Source of the DNA: Lysinibacillus timonensis
GTDB lineage: Bacteria > Bacillota > Bacilli > Bacillales_A > Planococcaceae
Direction: 5' to 3'
DNA: 64,000 nt
Assembly: GCF_900291985.1 (NCBI RefSeq)
Contig: NZ_LT985980.1
Location: 3,990,001 to 4,054,000, forward strand
Each line of letters opens with the position of its first letter. The stretch's first letter is position 1. Below are positions 25,637 through 34,997 of the stretch, one piece after another. The notes below the pieces were generated by a model. It did not search any database. It saw only the letters and a list, made by a program, of their open reading frames with translations, and was not told where the DNA came from. Made by a program: the position numbers and the translations under genes.

Positions 25637-26413
25637 TTGAAAGAAGCTGTTCGACTAAGAGAATTATTTCAAATTTTAGTAAAACGTTGGTTGATTATCG
25701 TAAGTATGATGATAGGGTTTGGTACCATTGTAGCTGCTGTGAGTTTGTATGTGATTACACCAATCTACCAATCCGAGACTCAAATACTAGTCAACCAAAA
25801 GAATCGAGATTTAGAAGAACTCGCGTTAACGTTAAATGTGCAAAACGATTTGCAATTAATTAATACGTATAACGTCATTATGAAAAGCCCTGCCATATTA
25901 ACGAAAGTGATTGATGAGTTGGATTTAAATATGACCACAGACGAATTGACGAAAAAAATTACAGTGACAAATGCGGATAATTCACAAGTTGTTAACATTA
26001 ACGTACAGGACGAGCAGTATGCACAAGCAGTTGAGATATCGAATACATTGGCTGAAGTGTTTAAAGAAGAGATTGTTGTTCTGATGAATGTAGACAATGT
26101 CAACATTTTATCAGAGGCAAAGTTGTTAGTTGAACCAAAGCCAGTAAAACCGAATATTACATTAAATGTTTTTATTGCCGTTGTATTCGGTTTAATGATT
26201 GGTGTTGCGGTCGCATTTTTGTTGGAATTTTTGGATACAACTGTAAAGAGCGAGGAAGACATTGAGGATTTTATTGGGCTACCAGTTATGGGGTTTGTCG
26301 GGAAGTTTCCTATAGATCTAGGGCAGGAAGCTGCAAAAAAGGAGGACAAGCCGAAGAAGAAGAAAACGAAACCTCGAAGTCAAACGAGAAGGAGGAAACC
26401 AAGTGCTCTTTAA
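25637..26413 (+). CDS. Wzz/YwqC-like polysaccharide chain-length regulator (tyrosine-kinase adaptor)
   Basis: A 258-aa polysaccharide co-polymerase with two membrane helices (about residues 21-42 and 172-195) and the Wzz-type extracellular segment beginning YQSETQILVNQKN. A Pro-rich piece (LVEPKPVKPN) precedes TM2, as in all such adaptors. The C-terminal tail is unusually basic (KKEDKPKKKKTKPRSQ, then RRRKP). TTG at 25637 is favoured because AGGGGGG lies 6 nt upstream; the frame is open to 25601. It overlaps the kinase gene by 11 bp. Such adaptors activate the adjacent bacterial tyrosine kinase and set polymer length. Confidence 0.88.
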   Translation: MKEAVRLRELFQILVKRWLIIVSMMIGFGTIVAAVSLYVITPIYQSETQILVNQKNRDLEELALTLNVQNDLQLINTYNVIMKSPAILTKVIDELDLNMTTDELTKKITVTNADNSQVVNINVQDEQYAQAVEISNTLAEVFKEEIVVLMNVDNVNILSEAKLLVEPKPVKPNITLNVFIAVVFGLMIGVAVAFLLEFLDTTVKSEEDIEDFIGLPVMGFVGKFPIDLGQEAAKKEDKPKKKKTKPRSQTRRRKPSAL

Positions 26414-27101
26414 GAAAAAACAGTCGAAAAAGAAACCATATGCCAGGAAATTAGTGACAATTATTGACCAAAAATCTATTTTCTCTGAACAATTTAAAAC
26501 GATTCGCACGAATATTTCCTTCGCTATGCCCGATCGTGATTTAAAAACAATCTTAGTGACATCATCGCAGCCTGGAGAAGGGAAGTCGACGATCGCTTCC
26601 AATATGGGGGTCGTGTTTGCACAGGAAGGGAAGAAAGTGTTGCTTGTTGATGCAGATATGAGGAAACCGACATTACACTACACGTTTAATATGTACAATA
26701 TTTACGGTTTATCGAATGTATTGTCTGGGCAAAAGGCGTATGAAGAAGTAATCAATGAGACGTTTGTGGATGGACTGTCGGTGATGCCAAGTGGTGCTAT
26801 CCCGCCTAACCCTACAGAGCTGTTGGCTTCTGAGAAACTAAATCGAATGGTAAATGAGTTGCGTGAGCAATACGACATGATCATTTTTGATGCTCCCCCG
26901 TTGTTAGCCATTTCCGATGCACAAATTTTATCGCACAAGTTGGATGGGACTTTGTTGGTTGTGAATACAGGTGAAACAGAGCGTGCAAGCATTTTGAAAG
27001 CTAAGGCAACATTGCAAGGAAGCCAGGCGAATATACTAGGGGTGATATTGAATAATTATGAAATCACGCCGGAAAGTTATTATTATCAGGAGTATAAGTA
27101 G
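26403..27101 (+). CDS. Bacterial tyrosine kinase of exopolysaccharide synthesis (YwqD/CpsD-like)
   Basis: A 232-aa cytoplasmic BY-kinase. Walker A is SSQPGEGKSTIASNMG near residue 50, Walker A-prime is VLLVDADMRKPTLH near 78, and Walker B is MIIFDAPPLLAISDAQ near 160. The C terminus carries a short tyrosine cluster (ESYYYQEYK), the autophosphorylation site. GTG at 26403 follows AGGAGGAAACCAA and overlaps the adaptor gene. The phosphatase gene usually found next (YwqE/CpsB type) is absent: a 1.7-kb tandem array follows instead. The family call is secure. Confidence 0.92.
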   Translation: MLFKKKQSKKKPYARKLVTIIDQKSIFSEQFKTIRTNISFAMPDRDLKTILVTSSQPGEGKSTIASNMGVVFAQEGKKVLLVDADMRKPTLHYTFNMYNIYGLSNVLSGQKAYEEVINETFVDGLSVMPSGAIPPNPTELLASEKLNRMVNELREQYDMIIFDAPPLLAISDAQILSHKLDGTLLVVNTGETERASILKAKATLQGSQANILGVILNNYEITPESYYYQEYK

Positions 27102-27185
27102 GTTGGCGTCACTAGCGCAGTGTCATTAGTTCGGTGGCCATAATCACACTATGTGGAATTAAACGGTTAGGGGATTCGGTGGAGG

Positions 27186-28850
27186 TGTGAGTAGGAACTG
27201 CCAACGAGACATTGCAGTAAGGAAATTTGAAGGAACTGTCTCGTAGAAGCGCGTAACGAGACATGGCGGCAGGGAAATGCGAAGGAACTGTCTCGTAGAA
27301 GCGCGTAACGAGACATGGCGGCGGGGAATTTTGAAAGGATTGTCTCGTAGAAGCGGGCAACGAGACATGGCGGCAGGGAATTTTGAAAGGATTGTCTCGT
27401 AGAAGCGGGCAACGAGACATTGCGGCGGTATGGAAATGCGAAAGAATTGTCTCGTAGAAGCGCGCAACGAGACATGGCGGCATGGAAATGCGAAGGAATT
27501 GTCTCGTAGAAGCGGGCAACGAGACATTGCGGCAGGGAAATGCGAAGGAACTGTCTCGTAGAAGCGGGCAACGAGACATTGCGGTATGGAAATGCGAAGG
27601 AACTGTCTCGTAGAAGCGCGCAACGAGACATTGCGGTATGGAAATGCGAAGGAATTGTCTCGTAGAAGCGTGCAACGAGACATGGCGGCAGGGAAATGCG
27701 AAGGAACTGTCTCGTAGAAGCGCGCAACGAGACATGGCGGTATGGAAATGCGAAGGAACTGTCTCGTAGAAGCGCGCAACGAGATATGGCGGTATGGAAA
27801 TGCGAAGGAATTGTCTCGTAGAACCGCGCAACGAGACATTGCGGCAGGGAAATGCGAAGGAATTGTCTCGTAGAAGGGCGCAACGAGACATTGCGGCAGG
27901 GAAATTTGAAAGAATTGTCTCGTAGAAGCGTGCAACGAGACATTGCGGCATGGAAATGTGAAAGAATTGTCTCGTAGAAGCGCGCAACGAGACATGGCGG
28001 CAGGGAAAATCGAAGGAATTGTCTCGTAGAAGCGCGCAACGAGATATGGCGGCATGGAAATGTGAAAGAATTGTCTCGTAGAAGCGGGCAACGAGACATT
28101 GCGGTATGAAATGCGAAGGAACTGTCTCGTAGAAGGGCGCAACGAGACATTGCGGCAGGGAAATGTGAAAGAATTGTCTCGTAGAAGGGCGCAAAGAGAC
28201 ATTGCGGTAGGGAAATGTGAAAGAATTGTCTCGTAGAAGCGCGTAACGAGACAAAACGGCAGGGAAATGTGAAAGAATTGTCTCGTAGAAGGGTGCAACG
28301 AGACATGGCGGCAGGGAAATGTGAAAGAATTGTCTCGTAGAAGCGTGCAATGAGACATTGCGGTATGGAAATCCGAAGGAATTGTCTCGTAGAAGCGCGC
28401 AACGAGACATTGCGGCAGGGAAATGCGAAGGAATTGTCTCGTAGAAGCGTGCAACGAGACAAAACGGCAGTGAAACTCGAAGGAATTGTCTCGTAGAAGG
28501 GTGCAACGAGACATGGCGGCAGGGAAATGTGAAAGAATTGTCTCGTAGAAGCGTGCAACGAGACAAAACGGCAGTGAAACTCGAAGGAATTGTCTCGTAG
28601 AAGGGTGCAACGAGACAAAACGGCAGGGAAATGCGAAGGAACTGTCTCGTAGAAGCGTGCAACGAGACATGGCGGCAGGGAAATGTGAAAGAATTGTCTC
28701 GTAGAAGCGTGCAACGAGACATTGCAGCAGGGAAATGCGAAGGAACTGTCTCATTGAAACGGTTCATGGACAAAAGGAAGCCGAAATCCGGTAGAACTGT
28801 CCATGAGAAGGTTCTCCAAGTAAGAAAGGGTAGGAAATCTGAAAGAACTG
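27186..28850 (+). repeat. 52-bp tandem array B (29 canonical units, 3 degenerate at the edges)
   Basis: Each unit has arms GTCTCGT and ACGAGAC around AGAAGCGYGCA, then a 27-bp linker ATGGCGGCAGGGAAATGCGA plus AGGAACT. Canonical units start at 27238 and run every 52 bp to 28696, except one of 55 bp and one of 51 bp. A diverged unit precedes the run. Two diverged units (28748 and 28799) follow it and carry the alternative arms GTCCATGAG/CTCCAAG. Linkers vary at few positions (CAGG/TATG, GCGAAGG/GTGAAAG). All three minus-strand frames stay open through the array simply because the unit has no stop; I do not regard them as genes. The array lies within the exopolysaccharide gene cluster. Confidence 0.97.
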
Positions 28851-28953
28851 ATTAAAGATCAGAGGATTTAACTAAGCACTAGGCCATTTACCTTTACAGA
28901 AACCATAAATATGAATCAACTACAGCTGAATCCGACGCAGGAAGGAGTTACCA

Positions 28954-30132
28954 ATGCTTAGTACAGAAACGAAAGACTTTGTTTCAGTGTTTTTGCTATA
29001 TGCAATGTTGTTGTTAAGCTTGCTGTCTTATGAGATGAATATTTATGCCAATTTTTACGATAGTATGTTGATAGCCATTTTGGCTGTTGGGATGTTCTTT
29101 ATTATGATGCAATATTTTTTTGATAAAGCATTTATTGCATACCATATTGCACAGGCGCTTGCGTATAACAAAACTGTACTACTCCTTATCTACTTGCTCG
29201 TTTTCTCAAGTTTATTAACTTCTGTTTTCAATGGGTTTATCTCCTTTTCTGGATTTGTCAAGCTGCTTAGTATTATTGTTTCTATACTATTGTTTTTCTT
29301 TATTGTGCCAACATACTTGAATTATTTTATTTCAAGGTTACATTACTTGATTATTTTTTTTGTTACGATTGCTTCTGTAATTGGTATGATCACGAAGTTT
29401 AATGGTCGTTTCTTAATTTACGAAACATATTATGGTCGAGTGGATTCGATTTATTTTGACCCTAATTATTTCGGTACACTTGCAGGTATAGCGGTATTGT
29501 TGGCTTTAAGGTATCCGGGATTTTTATTTAAACTTGCGATGCTTATCAATCTTGTGGCTGTGCTGTTTTCGAATTCTCGTACTGTCTTTTTGGCACTCGT
29601 ATTTACGTTAATCGTTACGTATTTTTACCAAAAACGGATTGAAATTCGGCATCTGTTTGTTGGGGTAATACTATTTGTAGCAATTGCAATTGGTACACAT
29701 TATTTATATGAGCTTGATTTTTTTAGAACACATCAAGGGTTAAATGATCGAGAGGAATTGTGGAAAGCTGCGGTGGCATTAATTGGAGAACAACCGTTTT
29801 GGGGTTATGGACAAGAGGTGATTCCCGACCTATTAGCGCAAAAAGGGGTACACTTCAATAGTACGCATAATGCTTATTTGGATTATATGCTTTCTTATGG
29901 CATAGTCTGTGGGTTGGTTTACATAGCAATAATACTGATTTCATTATACCGCGGCGTGAAGCATAAGGTTCATGTTTCGTTTATACAAGTGGTACTTTTT
30001 TTATTTATTTGTTCTTTTATGATTTCAATTAATATTGGCGGCCTTGGTTCGACTTCGTTTTTATTTACTCTATACTTGGGATTGTGTAACAGCAGTTCAT
30101 ATGCGTTCTGGACCAATACTGACCGTGATTAA
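28954..30132 (+). CDS. O-antigen ligase/polymerase-like (Wzy) membrane protein
   Basis: A 392-aa polytopic membrane protein with roughly ten hydrophobic segments. The signature of the O-antigen ligase/Wzy superfamily is visible in the large extracellular loop and its surroundings: YFDPNYFGTLAGIAVLLALR near residue 170, FSNSRTVFLALVFTL near 205, and HNAYLDYMLSYGIVCG near 308. It probably joins repeat units of the exopolysaccharide. AAGGAGTTACCA precedes the ATG. The gene is separated from the kinase gene by array B, so it may need its own promoter. Confidence 0.85.
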   Translation: MLSTETKDFVSVFLLYAMLLLSLLSYEMNIYANFYDSMLIAILAVGMFFIMMQYFFDKAFIAYHIAQALAYNKTVLLLIYLLVFSSLLTSVFNGFISFSGFVKLLSIIVSILLFFFIVPTYLNYFISRLHYLIIFFVTIASVIGMITKFNGRFLIYETYYGRVDSIYFDPNYFGTLAGIAVLLALRYPGFLFKLAMLINLVAVLFSNSRTVFLALVFTLIVTYFYQKRIEIRHLFVGVILFVAIAIGTHYLYELDFFRTHQGLNDREELWKAAVALIGEQPFWGYGQEVIPDLLAQKGVHFNSTHNAYLDYMLSYGIVCGLVYIAIILISLYRGVKHKVHVSFIQVVLFLFICSFMISINIGGLGSTSFLFTLYLGLCNSSSYAFWTNTDRD

Positions 30133-30225
30133 GTAGATTAATAGTTAAGAGAATTTGTCGATACGGGATGGGTTTCTGGCGTTTAAGGTATTTGTTCAAT
30201 TTGTATAATTGAGAGGAGATAATGT

Positions 30226-31134
30226 TTGAAAATCGGGTTCGTACACAAAGGATTCAGTTATTTGCCGGAGCTATATGCATACTGTTCGTATTTTAACCGA
30301 CTTGACGATATAGAGGCTTCAATTATTTCTAATAATGAAATGATAGAGAAGAACAATGAACATTATGATTTAATTTGGAAGTTTCCAGGAATCGATTTAA
30401 AAAGAGATTTTAAAGATTCTAAAGTCATACATGAGTACAACTCGATTTCGACAGGGGATTTTGTTTATTTGAAAAATTATCTTAAAAAAATATTTAATTT
30501 AAAGCCAGATGCACGTGTGTTTTTGAATGATGAGGTAAAAAAAGGATATGGAATGAATGATGATGTACCTTATATTAAGAGGGATATGGGCATCTCGAAA
30601 CACTTTTTTGTGAATCATGAGAAGAAAGAGTACGACTTTGTTTACGTGGGGGCGATGGGGAAATCGAGGGGGTTGATACATGGGTTGAAGCCTTTTACTT
30701 CATTCTTGAAAAACAGAACGATTCTGTTAATCGGCAAGCCGAATGATGCGCTTTATCAACAATACAAGCAATATGCAAATATAATTTTCATTGGAAAACT
30801 CTCATATGAGCAAGTTCCAAGTATAGCTTCAAAGGCCATGTATGGTTATAATTTCATCCCGGATGTATATCCATTTAATATACAAACCTCAACGAAGCTA
30901 TTGGAATACTGTGCGATGGGACTAAATATTGTAACGACGGATTATCATTGGGTGCGTCAGTTTGAACAACAAAATGGCGGACGTTTTTTTAAATTGCAGC
31001 CAGATATGAAAAATTTCACAAATGATTCCTTGGAAAAATTTCGATTCGAAACACCTGATGTCAGTCATCTAGAATGGGATCATATACTCGATCGTCTTGG
31101 AATTGCAGAGTTTGTGAAAAGGATTGTGAATTAG
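30226..31134 (+). CDS. Glycosyltransferase (GT4-like) of the exopolysaccharide cluster
   Basis: A 302-aa cytoplasmic glycosyltransferase of GT-B appearance. The C-terminal half has the nucleotide-sugar-binding pattern: FVYVGAMGKSRGLIHGLKPF near residue 140, IIFIGKLSYEQVPSIASKA near 187, and TSTKLLEYCAMGLNIVTTDY near 224, with the glutamate expected to bind the donor. TTG at 30226 is the start, because GAGGAGAT lies 5 nt upstream; an ATG four bases earlier is in another frame. The N-terminal acceptor domain is short. The sugar specificity is unknown. Confidence 0.82.
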   Translation: MKIGFVHKGFSYLPELYAYCSYFNRLDDIEASIISNNEMIEKNNEHYDLIWKFPGIDLKRDFKDSKVIHEYNSISTGDFVYLKNYLKKIFNLKPDARVFLNDEVKKGYGMNDDVPYIKRDMGISKHFFVNHEKKEYDFVYVGAMGKSRGLIHGLKPFTSFLKNRTILLIGKPNDALYQQYKQYANIIFIGKLSYEQVPSIASKAMYGYNFIPDVYPFNIQTSTKLLEYCAMGLNIVTTDYHWVRQFEQQNGGRFFKLQPDMKNFTNDSLEKFRFETPDVSHLEWDHILDRLGIAEFVKRIVN

Positions 31135-31487
31135 GGAGAAAAGTTAAGATAAATGAGTTTGGACCTCAAGAGGACCTTAGTCGGTTTCTACCAGTATTTA
31201 GTTTCTTATATGCGAATCGATCCATATTTCACACTAGGATCATTGTTGTCTCAATAAAATTTACTGCAATAGGGCCGACTACGGGGTTATTGAAAAAAGT
31301 AGTTACTATACTTTTTTTCATTTAAACCTCTTTTTCCCAAATAATTTAATAGTTTCTTAGAGATTGTGGAATGCCAACCAGGTAAAAATTTGTTCCATAG
31401 TCGTAAATAGGTAATTCAACAATATACTAATTATGAAGCTAGATTTGAAGTTTACAAACTATTATTTGAGGAAAAAAGGTGTCTCTT
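31135..31487. other. Intergenic gap with no convincing gene
   Basis: This 350-bp stretch between the glycosyltransferase and flippase genes contains short broken frames only (for example a 34-codon frame at 31153). It may be a decayed gene, but no family is recognisable. Confidence 0.4.
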
Positions 31488-33023
31488 ATGAGGGAAATTA
31501 AAATTGGTGCAGTTTTATCCTATCTCAAAATATTTATTACTCTACTTGTGACAGTATTGTTTACGCCTGTTCTCATTCATTTCCTAGGAAAAGATGAGTT
31601 TGGTTTATACGAGCTAGTGATGGTATTTGTTGGCTACTTAACGATTTTAGATTTTGGGCTAGGAAACACCGTTGTACGATACATAGCGAAGAACCGTGTA
31701 GTAGGAGATCAAAAGGCCGAAGCACGGATGAACGGATTTTTTCTAAAATTATTTAGTTGGATTGGACTAATTGCTTTTGTGATTGGGTATGTTTTGCATT
31801 TACTTGTTGATGATTTCTTCGGAGCAAGTTTAAGTCCAGAACAAGTGGAACAAGCGCAAGTAATGGTGCTGATAATGGCAATTAGTTTAGCGTTACAATT
31901 TCCTTTAAGCGTTTTCACGTCAATTTTAGAAGCGTATGAAAAGTTTATTTTTATACGAAGTACTGCTGTATTACGTGTCGTTTTGCAGCCGATAGTGATG
32001 CTACTTTTCCTAATAAATGGACAAGGAGTTGTAACACTTACATTTGCCGTGGCTTTCATTGGTGTATGCAATTTTATACTGAACGCTTTTATTTGCATGA
32101 ATCTGTTGAAGGTGCAGTTTAGTTTTAAGAAGAATGAGCCTTTTTTGGTGAAGAAGATGTTAATTTTTTCATTTTTTATTTTCTTGACCGTAATAGTAGA
32201 TAAAATTTTCATACAAACGAATCAATTACTTGTAGGAATTTTCCATGGGACGGATGATGTTGCGGTATTTGCGGTAGCAGTGCAATTTCTTTATATGTTT
32301 ATGTCGGTTGCTTATGCTGTTAATGGATTGTTTTTACCGCGCATAACAATGCTAACTATGGATGAAGATAACGTGGCTAGCTTAAGGAAAATTAACGAGT
32401 TGTTTGTAAACGTTGGTGCCATTCAGGTTGTGATACTTGGCTATGTGCTAGGCGGATTTATATTATTTGGAAGAGAGTTTATAGTACTGTGGGTGGGACA
32501 AGAGTTTGTGCCAGCTTACTGGATTGTGGTAGTGTTGATGATTCCTATATTCGTTGACTTAATTCAGCATGTAGGGATCAGTATTTTAAAGGCGAAAAAT
32601 TTATTTAAGTTCCGGACAATAACGTTGTTTCTGTTGGCGCTGGTAAATTTAATTGTAGCAATTCCTGTGACAGCTAGGTTTGGCATGGTGGGATCGGCTA
32701 TTGTGTCTGGAGCTGCATTGTTTATTGGTTATGTTGTGTTGATGAATATTTATTATTACAAGCGGATTGGACTTGATATATTCCGCTTTTGGCGGCTTGC
32801 TTTGCGGTTTGGTGGCTCGATTGGGATTGCAATGCTCAGTACCTGGATACTAATAGATACACTAAGGCCGGAGTTTAATGTCTCAGTGCTACTTGGATGG
32901 ATAGTAGTGTATAGTTTAATACTGAGTGTAAGTATATTTGTCTTCGGGATGAATGCTGATCAGCGTAGGTGTTTTGTTAGGGGAGTGAGGAAACGAATAG
33001 TGGGATTGCGCGCATTGCAATAA
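31488..33023 (+). CDS. Polysaccharide flippase (Wzx/MVF-like)
   Basis: A 511-aa membrane protein with twelve to fourteen hydrophobic segments. The opening FTPVLIHFLGKDEFGLYELV, followed by LTILDFGLGNTVVRYIAK, is the classical start of Wzx/RfbX flippases, which move lipid-linked repeat units across the membrane. The motif REFIVLWVGQEFVPAYWI near residue 330 also fits. ATG 31488 lies 7 nt after AGGTG; a GTG at 31479 is possible. It is the last gene of the cluster. No initiating sugar transferase is present in the window. Confidence 0.9.
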   Translation: MREIKIGAVLSYLKIFITLLVTVLFTPVLIHFLGKDEFGLYELVMVFVGYLTILDFGLGNTVVRYIAKNRVVGDQKAEARMNGFFLKLFSWIGLIAFVIGYVLHLLVDDFFGASLSPEQVEQAQVMVLIMAISLALQFPLSVFTSILEAYEKFIFIRSTAVLRVVLQPIVMLLFLINGQGVVTLTFAVAFIGVCNFILNAFICMNLLKVQFSFKKNEPFLVKKMLIFSFFIFLTVIVDKIFIQTNQLLVGIFHGTDDVAVFAVAVQFLYMFMSVAYAVNGLFLPRITMLTMDEDNVASLRKINELFVNVGAIQVVILGYVLGGFILFGREFIVLWVGQEFVPAYWIVVVLMIPIFVDLIQHVGISILKAKNLFKFRTITLFLLALVNLIVAIPVTARFGMVGSAIVSGAALFIGYVVLMNIYYYKRIGLDIFRFWRLALRFGGSIGIAMLSTWILIDTLRPEFNVSVLLGWIVVYSLILSVSIFVFGMNADQRRCFVRGVRKRIVGLRALQ

Positions 33024-33273
33024 TTCAAATAATAGCTGGGGGCTTCTCAAAAATGGCAGTATCGTAATTTAGATTGAGCAATTTCTCCACATTCAATCCA
33101 AATGCTGCACTACACACTGTTTGGCTACTACTACTTTCAATTTTTTTGGGTCAAGATACATTTGCCCATCACATGGAATAATTATTTTTTAACAGTATCA
33201 TGACGAATTGATTAGTTCGGCACAATCTGGTGAAAAATAGAAGTAAGATATTCCGGTGAAAAGGGTGGTAGGA

Positions 33274-33531
33274 TTGAATCATGATGGGATGGTCATTGAG
33301 AAGGAAACCAATGCAGCTGCGGCTGTTTCATTTTCAAATGCCATTTTAGGATTTTTCTTAAGTTTCATCCCCTTTATAGGTTGGCTTTTTGCCCCCGTTT
33401 GGGTAATCGCCATTTTATTTGGGATGGTGGGCTTAAGTAAGAATTATAATCGTCGGCTTGCAGTTTATGGAATCGTCATTGGGTTGTTTACATTTGCTTA
33501 TAAAATTATATTAGTTCAAATGTTTAGTTAA
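33274..33531 (+). CDS. Small DUF4190-like membrane protein
   Basis: An 85-aa protein with two hydrophobic segments separated by a short polar loop: SFSNAILGFFLSFIPFIGWL and later LAVYGIVIGLFTFAYKIILV. This resembles DUF4190 proteins. The start is uncertain: TTG 33274 follows AAGGGTGG by 5 nt, while GTG 33256 and ATG 33289 are alternatives. It is followed by a terminator. The 230-bp gap before it (33024-33255) holds no clear gene. Confidence 0.6.
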   Translation: MNHDGMVIEKETNAAAAVSFSNAILGFFLSFIPFIGWLFAPVWVIAILFGMVGLSKNYNRRLAVYGIVIGLFTFAYKIILVQMFS

Positions 33532-33564
33532 GTTAATATGTTTGAGCGACACCTCTTCATACGC

Positions 33565-33596
33565 AAAGCACAAGTTTTTTATTACTTGTGCTTTTG
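33565..33596 (+). terminator. Terminator after the DUF4190-like gene
   Basis: AAAGCACAAGT and ACTTGTGCTTT form a perfect 11-bp stem with an 8-nt loop, followed by T. Confidence 0.8.
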
Positions 33597-33795
33597 AGCT
33601 TTCATAGGAAAAGATTATGTAGTCTTGACTAGAAATAATGTCATGATGATATCTTATTGAGTGAGTTTATACAAAATTTTAATTATCCAACATAAAACAA
33701 TACATGCACATTTAGTTAATGAACATCCCACCAGATGCCACTTCCTCTAGATTATGTTAAGATTGAACAAGATTGTTTTTAGAAAGAGTGATGAA

Positions 33796-34593
33796 ATGAA
33801 GGTTATTTTTATTGGTGATATTGTGGGGTCAATTGGCCGAGAAGCGGTGGAGAAATATTTACCTCGTTTGAAAAGAAAATACGCTGCGGATGTAGTGATT
33901 GCAAATGGGGAGAACGCAGCAGCAGGTCGAGGGATTACGTACAGTATTTATCAACAGCTATTACAAGCAGGTGTTGACGTAATTACAATGGGGAATCACA
34001 CTTGGGATAATAAAGATATTTTTGAATTTATAGATGATGCAGATTACCTCATACGTCCAGCCAATTTTTCTAAAGAAGCACCAGGTCGTGGTATGGTGCA
34101 AATCGAGAAGAATGGTGTGACACTTTCAGTCATTAATCTCCATGGGCGCGTATTTTTACCTCCGCATGAGGATCCTTTTGCGGTGGCCGATCAATTGGTA
34201 GCTGAGGCTCGAAAAATATCACCTCTTGTGTTCGTTGATTTCCATGCAGAAGTAACAAGTGAAAAAATTGCACTTGGTTGGCATTTAGATGGCAGAGTTT
34301 CTGCGGTTGTTGGAACTCACACGCATGTTCAAACTGCAGATGCTCGCATTTATCCGGGTGGGACAGCTTATATTACCGATGTAGGTATGACGGGGCCGTA
34401 CGACGAGATTCTTGGAATGACAAAGGAAAGTGTCATTTATAAATTCCAAACAAACATGCCGACACGTTTTGAAGTACCGAAAAGTGGACGCGAAGTACTT
34501 AGCGGATTCTTTGTAGATATTGATAATAAAACAGGAAAAGCTATTTCTTGTGAAAGAATCTATATTAATGCGGATTATCCGTTTAATGGGTAA
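33796..34593 (+). CDS. ymdB: YmdB metallophosphoesterase (2',3'-cyclic phosphodiesterase)
   Basis: A 265-aa dinuclear metal phosphodiesterase. The metal ligands appear in IFIGDIVGSIGREAV (Asp near 8), VIANGENAAAGRGI (Glu/Asn near 39), MGNHTWDNKDI (Asn-His near 67), FVDFHAEVTSEKIAL (His near 150) and VVGTHTHVQTADARI (two His near 175). In B. subtilis YmdB controls biofilm and motility gene expression and is needed for nanotube formation. ATG 33796 opens with MKVIFIGD, as expected; the frame is open to 33754 without support. In relatives it precedes spoVS directly; here an alcohol dehydrogenase gene lies between. Confidence 0.96.
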   Translation: MKVIFIGDIVGSIGREAVEKYLPRLKRKYAADVVIANGENAAAGRGITYSIYQQLLQAGVDVITMGNHTWDNKDIFEFIDDADYLIRPANFSKEAPGRGMVQIEKNGVTLSVINLHGRVFLPPHEDPFAVADQLVAEARKISPLVFVDFHAEVTSEKIALGWHLDGRVSAVVGTHTHVQTADARIYPGGTAYITDVGMTGPYDEILGMTKESVIYKFQTNMPTRFEVPKSGREVLSGFFVDIDNKTGKAISCERIYINADYPFNG

Positions 34594-34672
34594 ATGACTG
34601 CAGTGTGAAAAGGTAACAATCGTATCGAATGATTCCTTGTCACCTCTAACAGCAACAAGTAAACAAATAACC

Positions 34673-34702
34673 AAAACCCCGGCATAATAACCGGGGTTTT
34701 AT
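34673..34702 (+). terminator. ymdB terminator
   Basis: AAAACCCCGG and CCGGGGTTTT form a perfect 10-bp stem with an 8-nt loop. The remainder of 34703-34997 shows no gene or recognisable riboswitch. Confidence 0.9.
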
Positions 34703-34997
34703 TGTCCCAAATCATTCGTGGGGGCAGCCTTATATTAACCTACCTTATTCGTTTTTCAGAATAACATTATCAAAATATTACTATTTTAAAAAAAACGAAC
34801 TTGTACTATGATAGTTGCAACCGTAGTTGACTGAAAATTCTAATCATTGTATGGGTGGTTCATGGATTGAATTCATGATTAATTTGCGAAAGATAACTAG
34901 TTGTCATAACAAGATTAATTGTGGGCAAAACGTTTGGACGCATAATAATTATCGGAAGTGGATTGCCTATGAAATGTGAAATTAAGGGGGAACTAAT

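Noticed and set aside
27112-28773. Three overlapping minus-strand reading frames of 515-553 codons
   Set aside because: They are created by a stop-free 52-bp tandem unit read in three phases; no start site or codon bias supports them.
31153-31257. 34-codon frame between glycosyltransferase and flippase genes
   Set aside because: There is no ribosome binding site and no recognisable domain. It may be a gene relic, but this cannot be supported.
33040-33180. Possible minus-strand transposase C-terminal relic (QTVCSAAFGLNVEKLLNL)
   Set aside because: The fragment is too short and ambiguous, and its frame is broken just upstream.
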